In this document: piece after piece, positions 1 through 12,540 of the stretch | How positions within the stretch are numbered: the stretch's first letter is position 1 | Layout of the letters: every line of letters begins with the position of its first letter | Source: Trogon surrucura | Lineage: Eukaryota; Chordata; Aves; Trogoniformes; Trogonidae | DNA: 64,000 nucleotides | NCBI GenBank assembly: GCA_020746105.1 | Contig: CM036617.1 | Coordinates: 174,496,412-174,560,411, forward strand | Reading direction: 5' to 3' | Notes under the pieces: generated by a model | Told to the model about the DNA's origin: nothing | Databases searched by the model: none | Seen by the model: only the letters and a program-made list of their open reading frames with translations | Made by a program: the position numbers and the translations under genes

Positions 1-1540
1 AAAAAAAATGTATAGAACTTTAATTTATCATGGTAAGCTTAACCACATCCAGGAAATCAGAGTATTTTTCAAGTCAAATCAATGTATGTAATCAAATTTC
101 ATCAACAATGCGTCTGTTTGGTCTAGACTATCTATAGCACTAAAAATTCAGGAGAATATAGCTTGTACACATGATACATCTAAGTATTTTTCATCTTATC
201 AATAATTCTTCCACTTGTGAGTCATATCTTCTTAGCAATTACTATGCTTTACTTTTATCATTAATCATACAAAAGCAAAGCTGGCATTCCCATTGTCCAG
301 ATTCATCTTTTCTGATCTGTAATTCAGTTTTGTCATTATGCATGGCAATGAATCTTTTTTTTATATACATTTCCATCTGAACTCCCATGTTTTCTGAGCA
401 GAAATAAATGAACGGAGGCTTTCATTTTGGCCTAAAGTACGTTTTGACTAATAGGTTAGCCTCCAGATCTCCACACAGAACTGCTGTTTATTAAGTCCCT
501 AGAATTTAATCTCCTGAGTCTCTGTAACTTTGTGGGTAAAGGAAAAAAACCAAAACAAACCCACAAGGAAATGGCAGAGCTGTTTATCAACTTTATTGTA
601 GAAATCTTAAGTTTCATGTCTTATGTATTAAGCTAAACTGTGTTTGATTGTATTCAACTTTTCCTGTTTGTTTAGCTTGGTGTGATTGGTTTTTTGGTTT
701 TTCTTTTTTACTCAGAGAACAAACCATGTAAGCTAAACTAGTGTGGTATATAATTTACTGTAAATAAATACTAAATCATGTTCATATTCACTAAAAGAAA
801 AAAAAACAGTTTCCATAGATGGGAAAAAAAAAAAAAAAGTTGTTGTAGGACCAAAGATAAAACGTGCTAGATAAGATTTTTTTGCATTTTGCTGTAGAGC
901 AACAGGACTTTTTGTGATTTAAAGGTGAGAGACCAAAATAGTCATATGCGGAAAAAGCAGTTCTTTAAGCATGGATTTGGACTCATTTAAATGTTCACGT
1001 GATTTATGATGTTGGCTGTAATATAGAAAAATACTCACTGCCACTATACTTAGGACATCATACATTTGTCAGCATATTTCATGCCTCATTTACTACAGAA
1101 TGTGTGGGCTGCTACTTAGCATTCAAAGAATAAGTGTTCATATATATTTGTACATCTCTTTACTTTTACTGTTAGTTTTAAATACTTAAGAAGACACAGT
1201 AATCAACCTGACATTGCAACAGTTCCATGTTCTTGAATTTACACCCTTTTTCCAGTGTGCACCTTTATTAATCTCATGCCTTAAGAGGCAGTGCAAAATC
1301 ATTAAAAACTGAGTTCTCCAGGTGCTGCATGCATTAACCTTTCCCTTAATACCTCTTCTGTACAATATTTTGATGATTACCATCATTTAGTAAACAGATT
1401 ATGAAAACGCGCTTACCTGAGGGTCTTGTTTAATAATTTAGGCAAATTAGGGTTTAGATTTTTTTTTTTTAATTGCTACATTCAACAAGCACCTGCCACT
1501 CCGTGTCCCCAAAGCAGGAGCTTTATGTACAGTCTCATTT
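1..1540. other. AT-rich non-coding flank
   Basis: No repeat family, RNA gene or convincing coding exon is visible. Open frames are short and lack coding character. The stretch holds homopolymer runs, notably A15 at 824-838. It lies immediately left of the CpG-island-like block, so it would be the upstream region if the putative gene runs to the right. No TATA box or other core promoter element could be singled out. Confidence 0.6.
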
Positions 1541-1757
1541 TCACCGGGGGCGGGGGGGGAAAGAAAAGGGAAAAAAAAACCCCAACATAAAACCTCCTGG
1601 ATGTATCCGTAGAGCGATTATAGAGCCACATTTCAGTTCGTGGCTGGCAGTTTAGGGTTAAGGTATGATTCCAGGTGAGGGAAGCCAATGAGCGGACGCT
1701 CGGCTGCCGTGTCTGACATCATCCCGCACGGGAGCACCCGCCCGGCCGGGGCAGCTC

Positions 1758-1781
1758 CCGCCGCCGCCGCCGCCGCCGCCG
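1758..1781. repeat. (CCG)8 trinucleotide run
   Basis: Eight uninterrupted CCG units within the CpG-island-like block, followed by related CTG/CTCCCG sequence. On the complementary strand it reads CGG, a repeat type that in 5' UTRs can be length-variable. It lies between the two candidate splice donors, so it would be in a first-exon 5' UTR only if the distal donor is used. Confidence 0.9.
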
Positions 1782-1801
1782 CTGCTCCCGCTCCCGCCGT
1801 G

Positions 1802-1852
1802 ATGGATGTGTACGGCTCTTCCTCCGGCGCCAATTATCTCGGTTTTGTGTGA
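1802..1852 (+). CDS. Possible upstream ORF, 16 codons
   Basis: An ATG with G at -3 and G at +4 opens a 16-codon frame (MDVYGSSSGANYLGFV) that ends in TGA inside the putative first exon. If the exon is transcribed this would be a strong-context upstream ORF able to reduce translation from any later start. A second ATG at 1806, in another frame, stays open for exactly 42 codons up to the donor at 1932, so a short N-terminal coding exon in phase 0 is an alternative. Neither peptide resembles a family I know. This is a low-confidence call because the transcript itself is inferred. Confidence 0.2.
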   Translation: MDVYGSSSGANYLGFV

Positions 1853-1935
1853 GGCCCGAGGATCGTTCCCGCCGCCTCCTCGCACACGGCACTGCCGGAT
1901 CGAGCTGAAGCAATTGTTTTCCCTGTGTCTGGTAA

Positions 1936-4900
1936 GAGTCTGGTCGGATTTACCTTCTCTTTCAGAATAAAGGTGATGCGCCTAACCTGTGAGGGGAATC
2001 GCTTTCATAGTGGAGAGGCTTACAGGGGTGTAATGTGTGAAGAGTAGCTTTTCCTGGCAGAAAAGGAGATCTTTTAGATAGGGGTTGTTTTAAAGGAAAA
2101 ACAAGTCTGTGTCTGCCAAACTCTACTTTACAATATGGAAATAAATAGCTCGCATGTTTATGCTGCTCTTCAGGTCAGCTAAAGAGTTATTAGGCTGACA
2201 AGATCATTGCACAGAACAATAATTTAATACCTGTATTTTTCCCTCCTTTAACATCTGTATTTTTCCTTTGAAATCTAGCTTTTGTGGATGAACAAAGAAA
2301 TGAGATTTAAGAAGAGGGAATTTAATGCTTAACCAACTTTTAAAAATGTTCTGGAATACTTTTTCAGATATAAATTGAAACTCATGAAGATTAATACCAA
2401 GATGTTCGAGTTTCCAGGTGTAGCATTAGTTGTAGTTACTTAGTTCTGCTAATTTCTGTAATTTGAAGCGGTAAGAAACTGAGTCAAAGACTAAGTGTTC
2501 AGTGTATGGTATGACGGTAACAAAACCATCCAAAACAGGTTTTTTTGTTTGTTTGTATATTTTTTCCATTTCTGTTCTGTAGGTCATACTAATAATTTTC
2601 TCATTCTCTGGCTATATGACTATACATACAGGCAGAAGAAGTGCTTATCTTTTACAGTGTTAGCAGCTTAGTGGTTTGCACATAGGGAGGAGGGAGAGAG
2701 GAAGGATTCTGTCTGCATAAATTCCCAGTTTTGTAACAGAAAAAGTACATTAAAAGCTTCTGAACTGATGTGGATTTAAGAGATTAGAAGTGACACTGAC
2801 ATTGACAAATCAGAGGCAATAAAGGATTTAATTGACTGAAAGAGTTCAGGGGCTACAGTATGAAGAATCCAATAACCATTTTAACTAGTCAAGTAGTGTA
2901 CCTAATAGGAAATAATAAATAGCAGTCTTCAGTTTATTTAAAAGCTTGATGACATTTATTTTATACTGATTACAATTCACTAAATACATAGGCCACTTAA
3001 GAACTCTCTGCATTTATTTCAGTAATACATGATTACACAACACAAAGTTTTAAATAATGACATATGCAGTGAGTATTACAAGTGTTTGTAAAATTGAGAT
3101 ATATTGTCATTCAATCTGGCTATGACTACATCTGCTGTAATCACTGTCAGAAGAATAATAGTTATTTTCAGCTCAAACACCACTTATGACAGTAGGGTTT
3201 CTCAGCTGTATTATACTTCTGTACTTTTTACTAGTCCAGTCCTGTCTGTGCAGCTCCTGGTATTTACCATTGTTAATGCAGTTCTGGATACTAATATGCC
3301 CAAACAACCCCAAGTTTCTATTAAATTCCGTATTTTTAATATGGATGGGGTTAGAACAGCGTATTTTTGATAAGGTGAAACTCACTCTGGTTTCCTGCTT
3401 TTTTTGTGAGGAAAAGGCAGATATTTTAGTTCAAAAGTGAGATGGCCATGGCCTATAAGGGAGAGGAATATTTGACATTTTACTACTTTACCCTTCTTGC
3501 TTTGATCATTATCAAAGTTAACTAAAGTTTATCTTATGCCAGTCTTGCAACTCTACCTTTATTTTTTTAAAATGAAAAAATAAAAGCATTTGAACCTCTC
3601 CTCAGGTTTACATATCTACACATTGCATAGGTCTGTGTAATTTATAAATGCTTCATTACTAGGTTTCATGTCAGATCTCGTAATTTTTCTGTTTCTACTC
3701 AATTTAGCCAAAATTCACATATGAACAATTTATCTGTTACTTCTGCTTAAATTCAGGGTGATGGATATAACTTTGATTTAATGCTGATTTTTTTACACAC
3801 TCATAATATTCTGATCCAAAGCATTCAAAGACTCTTTTTAATATGAGTCCTTTTAAGTACTAATGTACATTGCTTTAATAGATAGCAATCATGGGCCTAG
3901 GCAAGCCAAGGAAACTTAATGATATGATAATCCAAACAGATAGTAATCAACTTCTTACAGGAAATGAGACTTTCTAGTTTAGCTTAATCTTTCAAAAAGA
4001 AAAGTAATCATTTCTGGAAGACCATTTTATGGGAAAAATATGGGTGTTTTTCTGCTGACTTTCAATCAGAAATTTATCTTAAAGAGTTGCAGAAAAACAT
4101 ATTTCTTGAATAAAAAATAGTCTTGGAAGCTTTGTTTTTTCTTTAAAATTATAAAACTATGATAATGCTAGCACAGGGACTGCATAGCAGATTGGCCATT
4201 GATCTGGGAAAGAGTCCCTCTTGAATTGTTTGAATGACAGATAATGTCCACAGAGCATACTATGTGAAGTCCGTCTTCCATCAGTGGCCCACTGTATTAA
4301 AGGAAGAATTAGCACTTGGTTGCTCGATTGTAAGAATAGGACATTTTGTTTGTATGATTTTCTATGAATGAGTCAACTCTTACATTTTCACAATGACATC
4401 AGATAACAACGCTTACAATGAAGATTTGAGTCATTCCTCCTACACAAGGTACTTCTCTTGTCAGATAATTTTGAGTGAAGTGACAAATGGGGATTTTTTT
4501 TGATAAAAGTTCAATGCATTTAATATTTCTTCAAGAAAATAAAGGTGTCAGCTAAGCAGAAATATGATAATTACATCGATTGCTGAAAAAGTATCCATAT
4601 CATCAGTAGTAAAAACATGAACTAAAAGTAATTCTTCCTTTATAAGTGGCAAAGCAGAATTGTCCTTAGGAAAAACAAATTCAAGTAGGATTGTAATAGC
4701 ACATTTTCTTCTGTATCCAGTTTACAATAAGTGCAGGAGACAGAAGACTTCCTTCATACTCCAAGTTTTGGTCCAAAGGTTAGGTTTTTGTCTTATCTAG
4801 GATAAATTACAAGGGGACTCCTCTAGGACTTCCAGATTATGAAAACATCCACAAAACCTTGTACTGCAAACACCCTCATTGTCCATCACTGAAATACTTT

Positions 4901-5261
4901 ATGTACAAGGATGCCAGAGAAGGAAAAAAGAGGGTCTATCCTTAGTCTGCTGATATTGTTATCCAAGCTCCCCCAAAAAAATCCTTTTCACCTATATAAT
5001 TAGGAGGAGGCTTTTTGGTTTTTCTTTTTAATTTCTCTGTTGGCAAAGTCAAAGAAAACAGAGATTACAAAGAGTAGTGTGAGAGATGTGAGATGCAGAT
5101 CTACATCTCCTCCTCCACCTCATTTTTTTCATTTGGAAAGAAATCCAGATGTACAGACACGGGGAGAGCCCCTTGGACATCCTCCAATAGGACACCTGTG
5201 TGGGTGATTCAAGGACCAATAATGTAGATTACATGTCTTTCACACAGTATAGACACTGAAA

Positions 5262-5303
<42 letters not shown>

Positions 5304-8300
5304 TTCATTGGAATGGAATCCATTGAATTCCAGTGGATGTCGTGATATAACATAAAGATTGTATTAAAAGAAGATCATGGTCAAGGGCTTACAACTCACA
5401 TTTTAAAGTACTTTTGCTACCTCAATTTAGATATTTTGCCTTTATGTAGCGTGGTGGTTTTTATTTCCATAATAGTGTATTTCCATACAGAAGTGTGACA
5501 TCATGAATGCTTTGAGACAATTTTACATAGTTTAGTGAGAGTGATGTTAACTTCGGCTGATTTCAGTCAGGAATGTTCCTCTTATAATCTGTAGAGAGAA
5601 AGAGTCATCTCCAAAAGAGGATTCATCTAATCTTTAGAATAATTAGTTCAGATAGATGAGCTGAATCACTCTCTGAAGGGGTCAAATTTATTCCAGGTAG
5701 ACAACATACCTGAATACTTTCAATTATGTGTCTAACTTCCACACTTTTAAATATGGTCTAATTAAATCTTTAAATTTTCTGAGTAGCAGTGAATCCCACC
5801 AGTAACATGAATAATAAGTAAACAAACAAATAATTATACTCATTATTTGCTGTACATTGGTGTCACAGTTATTAATTTCTGCAGTAGATGGACTCTGGTC
5901 TTCATCTCTGCCCAGAGTACTTGACCTAAGACTTTGAGGCTCCACAGGTATTTGCTGGCAGGCAGGAAATGTAAGGGTCTGGGAAATGAAGATCCATGGC
6001 TGGCAATAGCGGGAGGCATGTTCCATCTTTTACATTCATTCATGCTTTCTCTCCCAAGTATTGTCTCCCATGCTTGAAATTCTTCTTATGACTATCCCTC
6101 AACATTTGTTTAGCTGCTCAAATAGTCATTGGAGACTCTAACTATTGCTCATATATGGTACATGCTTTCAGTTTTACAACTTGTCTAAATTTGATTGTAT
6201 TTTTATCCCTAAAACAGAGAATCCACATACTGTTCTTTCCACCAATCTTCAAGTCCTTACACTAACATTATGGATTACTCAGACATTCAAAGTATTGAGG
6301 GTGGACAAAGAAATGTCACTTGTCTAGTCTCATTCTTTAACAGCAACATCAGGTGTCTGGTATCTATAATTTCAGGAGAAATGGTCAGTGTCCGTAATGT
6401 TAACCAGGAATTTTTAAACAGAGACATTGGACAATCAGTCTATCCTTCCACTTTTCAGACCATCCTTTTGGATCAGCCTTTATATAGTAGTTCTAAAGCA
6501 ATCTCCTCTATAATGTGACAGTTTACTCTGCCCCTATACCTAAAACAGTGCAGGGAATTTAATTCAGCAAATCCTTCATCAGGGCTGTGATTTTGGTTGA
6601 AATAGTTTGATGCAGTTTAAAAATACAAGACAGTAAGATTGTATCAAAGTCATGCCATTCCTTGCACCTCCAGCCATGAAGCTGGAAATTACTGGACAAA
6701 ATATATTGATGTTTTGCTTACTATCAGAACCAATCCCTTCATAAGCTTTGGATTTTAGGATCTCAACTTTCTTAGAGTGTTACCTGATTAAGAAGTGAAA
6801 AAAAATAAGGCAGAAGTGTACTTTCAACAGACAAAAAATAAAAAACAATGTGAAAATGTTTCACTCCCCCTATTCCCTGGCTTATACGTTTAACCACTAA
6901 ATAAAATACTCCGGTCAAATTTTCAAAGAGTAACAAGATTTACCGCTTCTTGAATGAAACATAATCAAAATAATCTATTAGAATCTATCATAGAATAATA
7001 TTACATTATCCCTTGCAAATGGGAAGTATGGCTTTCAGAGTTGCCAAACGGTACTTATCCACATCTGATGGTCCCCATTAATTTTTAACAATCGTCCTGT
7101 CAGGAGACCAGTGAGCTGTAGATAATACTGTGACGATGTCACATTCCTTGATGATTGCAGTTAATGCTGCTACCCCTCTGAATCAGCATGAAATGTAGAC
7201 ACTTTTATGACTGAATCTGCAATCTGGGATTTGATCATGCTATTTATAGTATTGCTAATGGTCTGTAGCACTGGCAAGGGGTGTGTTGAAGTCGTTCTCT
7301 CAGTTACCCTTGTTTTCAGTTTTAAAGGCAGAACAGACATCTGGATCCTACGTATCAGTTAACTAGACCGAAAATAACAGAACAAAAAGGTCATGACTTT
7401 CACTTGTGAAAGATTTTAATGGGTTTGATTTTATTTTTAGGGGGATTTTATGTCTGAAATTTTTTAATCAATATTCTTTCTGAGAAGAGTGAGCAAATTA
7501 TTTTGATCTGGAGTCATGTGACAAATAAAAAGGAGGCTTAGTGACACCTAAAGAAAGTGAAGTTGAACTAAAGAAACAGCTGCACATGGCTTTTGAACAA
7601 TGAAGTTCAAGTTATCATGTGTTACTATATTAGCAAAACGCAATTTTCAATTTTTATAAAAATATTTTAGAAACACTGCCTCACTTCCAAGAAGTTATGA
7701 TTTACTTCCAAATTCTCATTTTGCTTACAAACCCAATTTCTTAAATGTGTAGTATCTTGTTTTAATTTTTGAACCTAAAAAAAGATTATGTACTTCGAAG
7801 TCCAATATTTGGGAAGTATTATTCTCAAGAAGATTCCCTGATTTTTTTCCCTCTTTGAAAGGATATCTGAATTTGTCCATGCCTAATATTCCCAACATTA
7901 TCAAGAAGCCTACTCATGTCACTGTCCTTTGAATTGCTGTTGCAGCCAGTGTGTAAAGGACAGTAGGAATTCTTGCATGTTGCTTCATTATTTCATCTTA
8001 TAATTCTCACAGAACCATGGAGAGGAAAAAAAAACAAGAGAAACAGCTAAGTACATTAATGATCCCCATAAACAGTGCTTGATTTCCTATTGGTTTGTGT
8101 CCCTTAATTAATTAACGTTTTAAGTGATTTATACTAAGATTTCTTTTTATCTCTCCATATGCTTGTAAAATTAAGTCATTCTTCTCCCTGCAGGACTAAC
8201 AAGTACTGGTTTGTGCCAGCTAGTTAGAAACAAGCACCGTCATCAGCATACCAGAAGCGCTGTGTTTTCCCATTACCTCTTCTTTCAGCTTCCTCCATCA

Positions 8301-11140
8301 TAGAGCACAGGAAGTAAGAGATGACTTATTTTGTTCTGCAGTGATTGGCACTAGAAAGTTGTCCCCAAGTTGTCTTAACTTTGTTGTCTACCACTACAGT
8401 CATAAATTATTATGAGGGGATGAAGAGTAAGCCTATTTTTTTTTTTTTTTCAAGGAAACAAACAGTAGGTTTATGTTTAAATGTATGGACACTAGAATTG
8501 TATCACTAGAGCTCTGAGAAATTGCATCAACTAAGGATATCACTGGAGAATGGATCTGTCCTCATGCATCTGGATGCTGGCAAGTATCTGGAGATTTACA
8601 GTTTTTAGAACAGCAGTATAGAATGAACCACAGAGGTGATACATTTCATGGACACTGTGATATGACACAGTCTGTAAAATGTGTTCAGAAACACTCTAAG
8701 CATTTTATGAACAATTATAGTTGTAGTGATTCTTAACAAAATTTTACAGTTAGATTTTTCCTATGTGCTAATTTAGCTTACATCAGTATGATTTAGTAAG
8801 ACACTGAAGTATCCTCTCTATCAAATCATTTTCTATGAGTTATCAGAAGTAGCTGTAATTTGTTGAAATCTTTCCAGTACAGGTAAAACCTCTGAAGGCT
8901 GTAGTTCTCCAAAAAGATTAATTTCTTTGTTCGTTTTAACAAAAATTTTAAAAGGTAAATATTTCATTCTCAGTTGGGTAACTGTTTCTTCCTGATAGCT
9001 GACAGAAACCTTTAGGTTGCTTGTAAATTAGAAGTAGACAAGAGAATAAGCAGACCCAAATCCTCACTGGGCTTGTTAACTTCCTCCCTGTGACAGGGAG
9101 AGGAGGTATCAGTTTCTTGCAGACTTGCGATGAATTCCCTCTCGGGCCTCGTGATGTTTCACACTGGTGCTGCAGTAGGCTGTCTCAGCTCCAGGAGAGC
9201 TATGCTACAAGAAATGGTTAGACCAACTTTGCTAAGAGCTTCAGAGATTCGAGAATCACAACGGACTGTAACAGGCTATTATAATATCATTGATATGATT
9301 AACCATACTTAATCATATGGATAATAGGAGATAATTGACTAGGTCCCACCTGCTCCATGCCTCCATATGCATTCAGAGACTAAAAATTTGTGCATTTGTA
9401 CTAGAATCACATTTTCTTTCAGGACAGTCGTACTGATTTTCAATTATTTGGTTACATTAGGAAGCTTATTTTTAATGTGGCTTTTTATTAAGCAGTCCAT
9501 TTCCAAGTAAGGATCGATCCTCCTCTTTTTTATTTTTTTAATCTTTTTTTCACATATACTGTGCTCTATAATACATTCCAGTGGCCATACAGCATTTGAG
9601 ATAAAAGCTTTTAAACAGCTCCATTCCTGTATTAAACAAGATGACAGGTATCTTAAAATTAAATCATATATCACATATTTGAATTCTAAGCAAACCTTGG
9701 TCTGGAGGGGTTGAAACCTATGTTGTTGTCCTTGCAGGATCATATCACAAACTGCCTGGTAGACCCAGGAGGAGACAGGGCTCTTCCCACCCAGCCAGTT
9801 GAACCTGGGCAACCAGGAACCACAGGAATAGAGCCATGTTGGCTAAGTAGGAGGTGAAGTAGCTTTGTAGCTTTGTAGTACTCTGATAAATGACAAATGC
9901 TGGATTATTTTTGAATTTTATCCAGTGGCTGTTTAATACAAAACATACTGAGAATACAGGGAGTTGGCTGCAGAATCAGGGCAATTATGTTCCAAAGAAC
10001 ACACTGCAGACCAGATGCCTTCCCTGGTGAGTACTATAGGCTTTGTGTGTGCATCGTGACAATGGTCACTTTTCACTTTGGGATGAGAACCTCAAACATC
10101 TACCTCACTTGTTCCCCTCTAAAAGAAAGATCAGGTACCACTGTGCTCTCCAATAGATACTCTGATCTGGAACTAGGACAGTGATGCAAAGCACAGACTG
10201 TATCTGCCCCACAGGTAGACATGGTGCTCTTTGTACACAGCCCAGCGTGAGTCTGCGCTCAGTATATAAACTTCCTTGAGAATCACTCAAAGCCACTTAA
10301 TTGATACCGATAGAGCATTTAACCTAGATCATTGTCATTGCTATATTTTATGTTGTCTAATACTTAAACTTACTGACTAAAACAAGCAGTCTGATCTCTA
10401 CCTTATGCACTGTGATGAATGTTACTCAGAGAACATATAAATCCTCCTCACTCTTTTAATGCTTTGATGCCACTTTTAGTCTTTGCTTAAATCACAAAAA
10501 GCTGGTTTTAATAGTATCTTTGGTATCAAGGCCTCCTACTGTATAATGTCTTCCTTACCTGTGAAGTATGTCTACTTTACTCTCCTTAGATCTTAAAATC
10601 AATTAATAAAGTTATTCTATGAAGGACAGTGTAAATGATGACAGTTTGAAGGTATTTAGTGTATTGTCTTTTCCTTGCTAAAGATTTGTGATTACACTGA
10701 TGATCTCCAGCCTGGGACAGGAACAAGCCTTTGGCACACAGAAAATACCATTAGTTCTCATACATTTCCTTAAGTGACTATTGTCAGAGAAAAACCTGTA
10801 AGTTCTAGCTAAATGCAAAGATGTCCTAAAAGATATTCATCTCTTCAGAAAAAAAGAAACTGGCTGAGGATATACTAATGGGAACGCTTTCAAAAGTGAT
10901 CATATTTCTCTGTAGTCAGGTTTTTGGGTAAAACTAATTCATGCCTAGTGTATGAAGAAGGAAAAACAACTTACCTTTTTATTCATGCGACTTCATCTTT
11001 TTTTAAGTTACAGACTATCAAAAGTAACATTCAGCATCTGCAATAGAAGATCACTTTTGCCATCTGATTAATGCTGCTCAGGCCAATGTCAGTGCACACC
11101 TTTATTGAGTATTTGTGGCCCTGCATTTTTGTGGTCAAAT
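1936..11140. other. Long AT-rich non-coding stretch, probable intron
   Basis: About 9.2 kb without a recognisable gene. Open frames are scattered, short and overlap on both strands as expected by chance. Simple-sequence features inside are the TTTTG run (5264-5300) and T15 (8436-8450). A somewhat more GC- and CpG-containing patch at about 9060-9310 is treated under findings. No CR1 or LTR tail was recognised here. If the gene at 1540-1935 runs to the right, this is the start of its first intron. Confidence 0.5.
5264..5300. repeat. (TTTTG)n pentanucleotide microsatellite
   Basis: About seven consecutive TTTTG units, bounded by AAAAA on the left and a T6 run on the right. No associated retroelement body was recognised, so it looks like a free-standing microsatellite. 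Likely length-polymorphic. Confidence 0.9.
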
Positions 11141-11143
11141 TTT

Positions 11144-11895
11144 CATAGAATCATAGAATCATAGAATGGCCTAGGTTGGAAGGGAACTTATAGATCATCT
11201 AATCCAACCTCCTGTCATGGGCAAGGACGCCTCTCTACTAGATCAGGCTACTCAAGGCTCTGTCCAACTTGGCCTTGAACACCTCCAGGGAGCGGACAGC
11301 CACAACATCTCTGGGCAATTTATTCCAAAGTCTTGCCACCCTTGTACTGAAGAATTTCTTCCTAAGATCTAATCTAAATCTATTCTCCTTCAACATAAAT
11401 GTATTTCCCCTTGTCCTATCAGTGGACGCTCTTGTAAAAAGTCCCTCCCCAGCCTTCGTGTAGGATCCCTTCAGGTATTGGAAGGCAGCTATTAGGTCCC
11501 CCTGAAGTCTTCTCTTTTCAAGACTGAACAATCCCAGCTCCCGCAGCCTGTCCTCATAGCAGAGGTGTTCCAACCCCTGGATCATCTTTGTGGCCCTCCT
11601 CTGAACACACTCCAACAGTTCTATGTCCCTCTTATGGTGGGGACACCAGAACTGGACGCAGTATTTGTGGTGGGGTCTCACAAGATCAGAGTAAAAGGGG
11701 AGAATCACCTCTCTTGGCTTGCTGCTTATGCTTCTCTTGCTACATCCCAGGATGCGGTTGGCCTTCTGGGCTGCATGAGCGCACCGCCGGCTCATGTTGA
11801 GCTTCTCATCTATCAACACCCCCAAATCCTTCTCTCCAGGGCTATTCTCAACCCACTCTGTGCCCAGTTTGGTCAGTTCAGAATCTCAGATTCTT
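11144..11895 (-). mobile_element. CR1 LINE, 3' part with intact ORF2 C-terminus
   Basis: Minus-oriented copy. Its 3' tail, tandem ATTCTATG-type octamers, lies at 11144-11167. The reverse complement encodes an uninterrupted C-terminal piece of CR1 ORF2 from about 11890 down to a stop at 11238-11240. It includes the stretches [37 protein letters not shown]-like and [14 protein letters not shown], which lie downstream of the reverse transcriptase catalytic core. No endonuclease or catalytic RT residues are present: the copy is 5'-truncated, as usual for target-primed reverse transcription. Roughly 195 codons without a stop imply moderate age. Its short 3' UTR closely matches the tail of the SINEs at 22611 and 48617, making it the type of LINE that could have mobilised them. 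Confidence 0.93.
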
Positions 11896-11997
11896 GAGCA
11901 TTACAGAGCTCGATATTATTTAACTCTACATTGATTTCCTGTACTGGTTTTGTATTGACTAAAAGTCTATTTCCAGCTCAGAAGGGCACACGTATCC

Positions 11998-12515
11998 TAT
12001 AAAGCATCAAAACAAGCATGGCCAGCAAGTCAAGAAAGGTGATTTTCCCCCTCTACTCTATGCTGATGTGACCCCACTTCCAGTATTGCATCCAGCTCTG
12101 GAGTTCCTAGGACAAGAAAGACATGGACCTATTGGAGCAAGTCTAGAGGAGGGCTATGAGAATGATCAGAGGACTGGAACACCTGAGAAGACAGGGCCTA
12201 CGGGAAAGATGAGGAGGGATTCTTTACCAAGGAGTGTAGCGACAGAATGAGGAGTAGCAGTTTTAAACTGAAAGAGGGAAAATATAGATTAGATGTAAGG
12301 AAGTTCTTCACCATGAGGATAGTGAGGCACTGGAGCAGGTTACCTAGACAAGCTGTAGATGCCTCATATCCCTGAAATTGTTCAAGGCCAAATTGGATGG
12401 TGCTTTGATGAGCCTAATCTATTGAAATATGTCTCTGCCCGTGGCAGGAGTTTGGAACTAAATGGTCTTTTTAAGATCCCTTCCAACCCAAGCCACTTGA
12501 TTCTGTAATTCTATT
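11998..12515 (+). mobile_element. CR1 LINE 3' fragment
   Basis: Plus-oriented 5'-truncated CR1. It begins in the ORF2 C-terminal region (a sequence corresponding to GC-IKRSVASRSREVILPLYS-type residues) and runs through the 3' UTR to a degenerate ATTCTGTAATTCT tail at about 12495-12515. Stops and frameshifts break every frame, and a block corresponding to the usual RLRELGLF region has been lost around 12190. It is a different subfamily from the preceding minus copy, judged by the 3' UTR, so the pair reflects independent insertions and not an inversion. Confidence 0.88.
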
Positions 12516-12540
12516 GAGTCTTCTTACCTCCATCAATGAA

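Larger units (their letters stand above)
1540..1935 (+). promoter_or_regulatory. CpG-island-like promoter and putative first exon
   Basis: A block very rich in G, C and CpG, standing out from the AT-rich surroundings. It begins with a GC-box-like G5-C-G8 run (1546-1559), carries a CRE-like TGACATCA (about 1714-1721), a (CCG)8 run (1758-1781) and a CCAAT core (about 1830). Two good + strand splice donors are present: CAG/GTGAGG with GT at 1675 and CTG/GTAAGAG with GT at 1932. CpG islands with a downstream donor usually mark vertebrate first exons. The + orientation is inferred from the donors; a divergent or minus transcript is not excluded. The gene is not recognised. RNA 5'-end data would settle start and strand. 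Confidence 0.6.

Noticed and set aside
1633..1913. Glycine/alanine/arginine-rich minus-strand frames over the CpG-island-like block
   Set aside because: Generated by the CCG repeat and high GC content; low-complexity composition and no conserved motif.
11565..11897. 110-codon plus-strand open frame
   Set aside because: Antisense shadow of the minus-oriented CR1 ORF2 C-terminus.
11144..12515. Twin-primed CR1 inversion formed by the minus and plus copies
   Set aside because: The two pieces have different 3' UTRs and overlapping ORF2 content, each with its own tail, so they are separate insertions.
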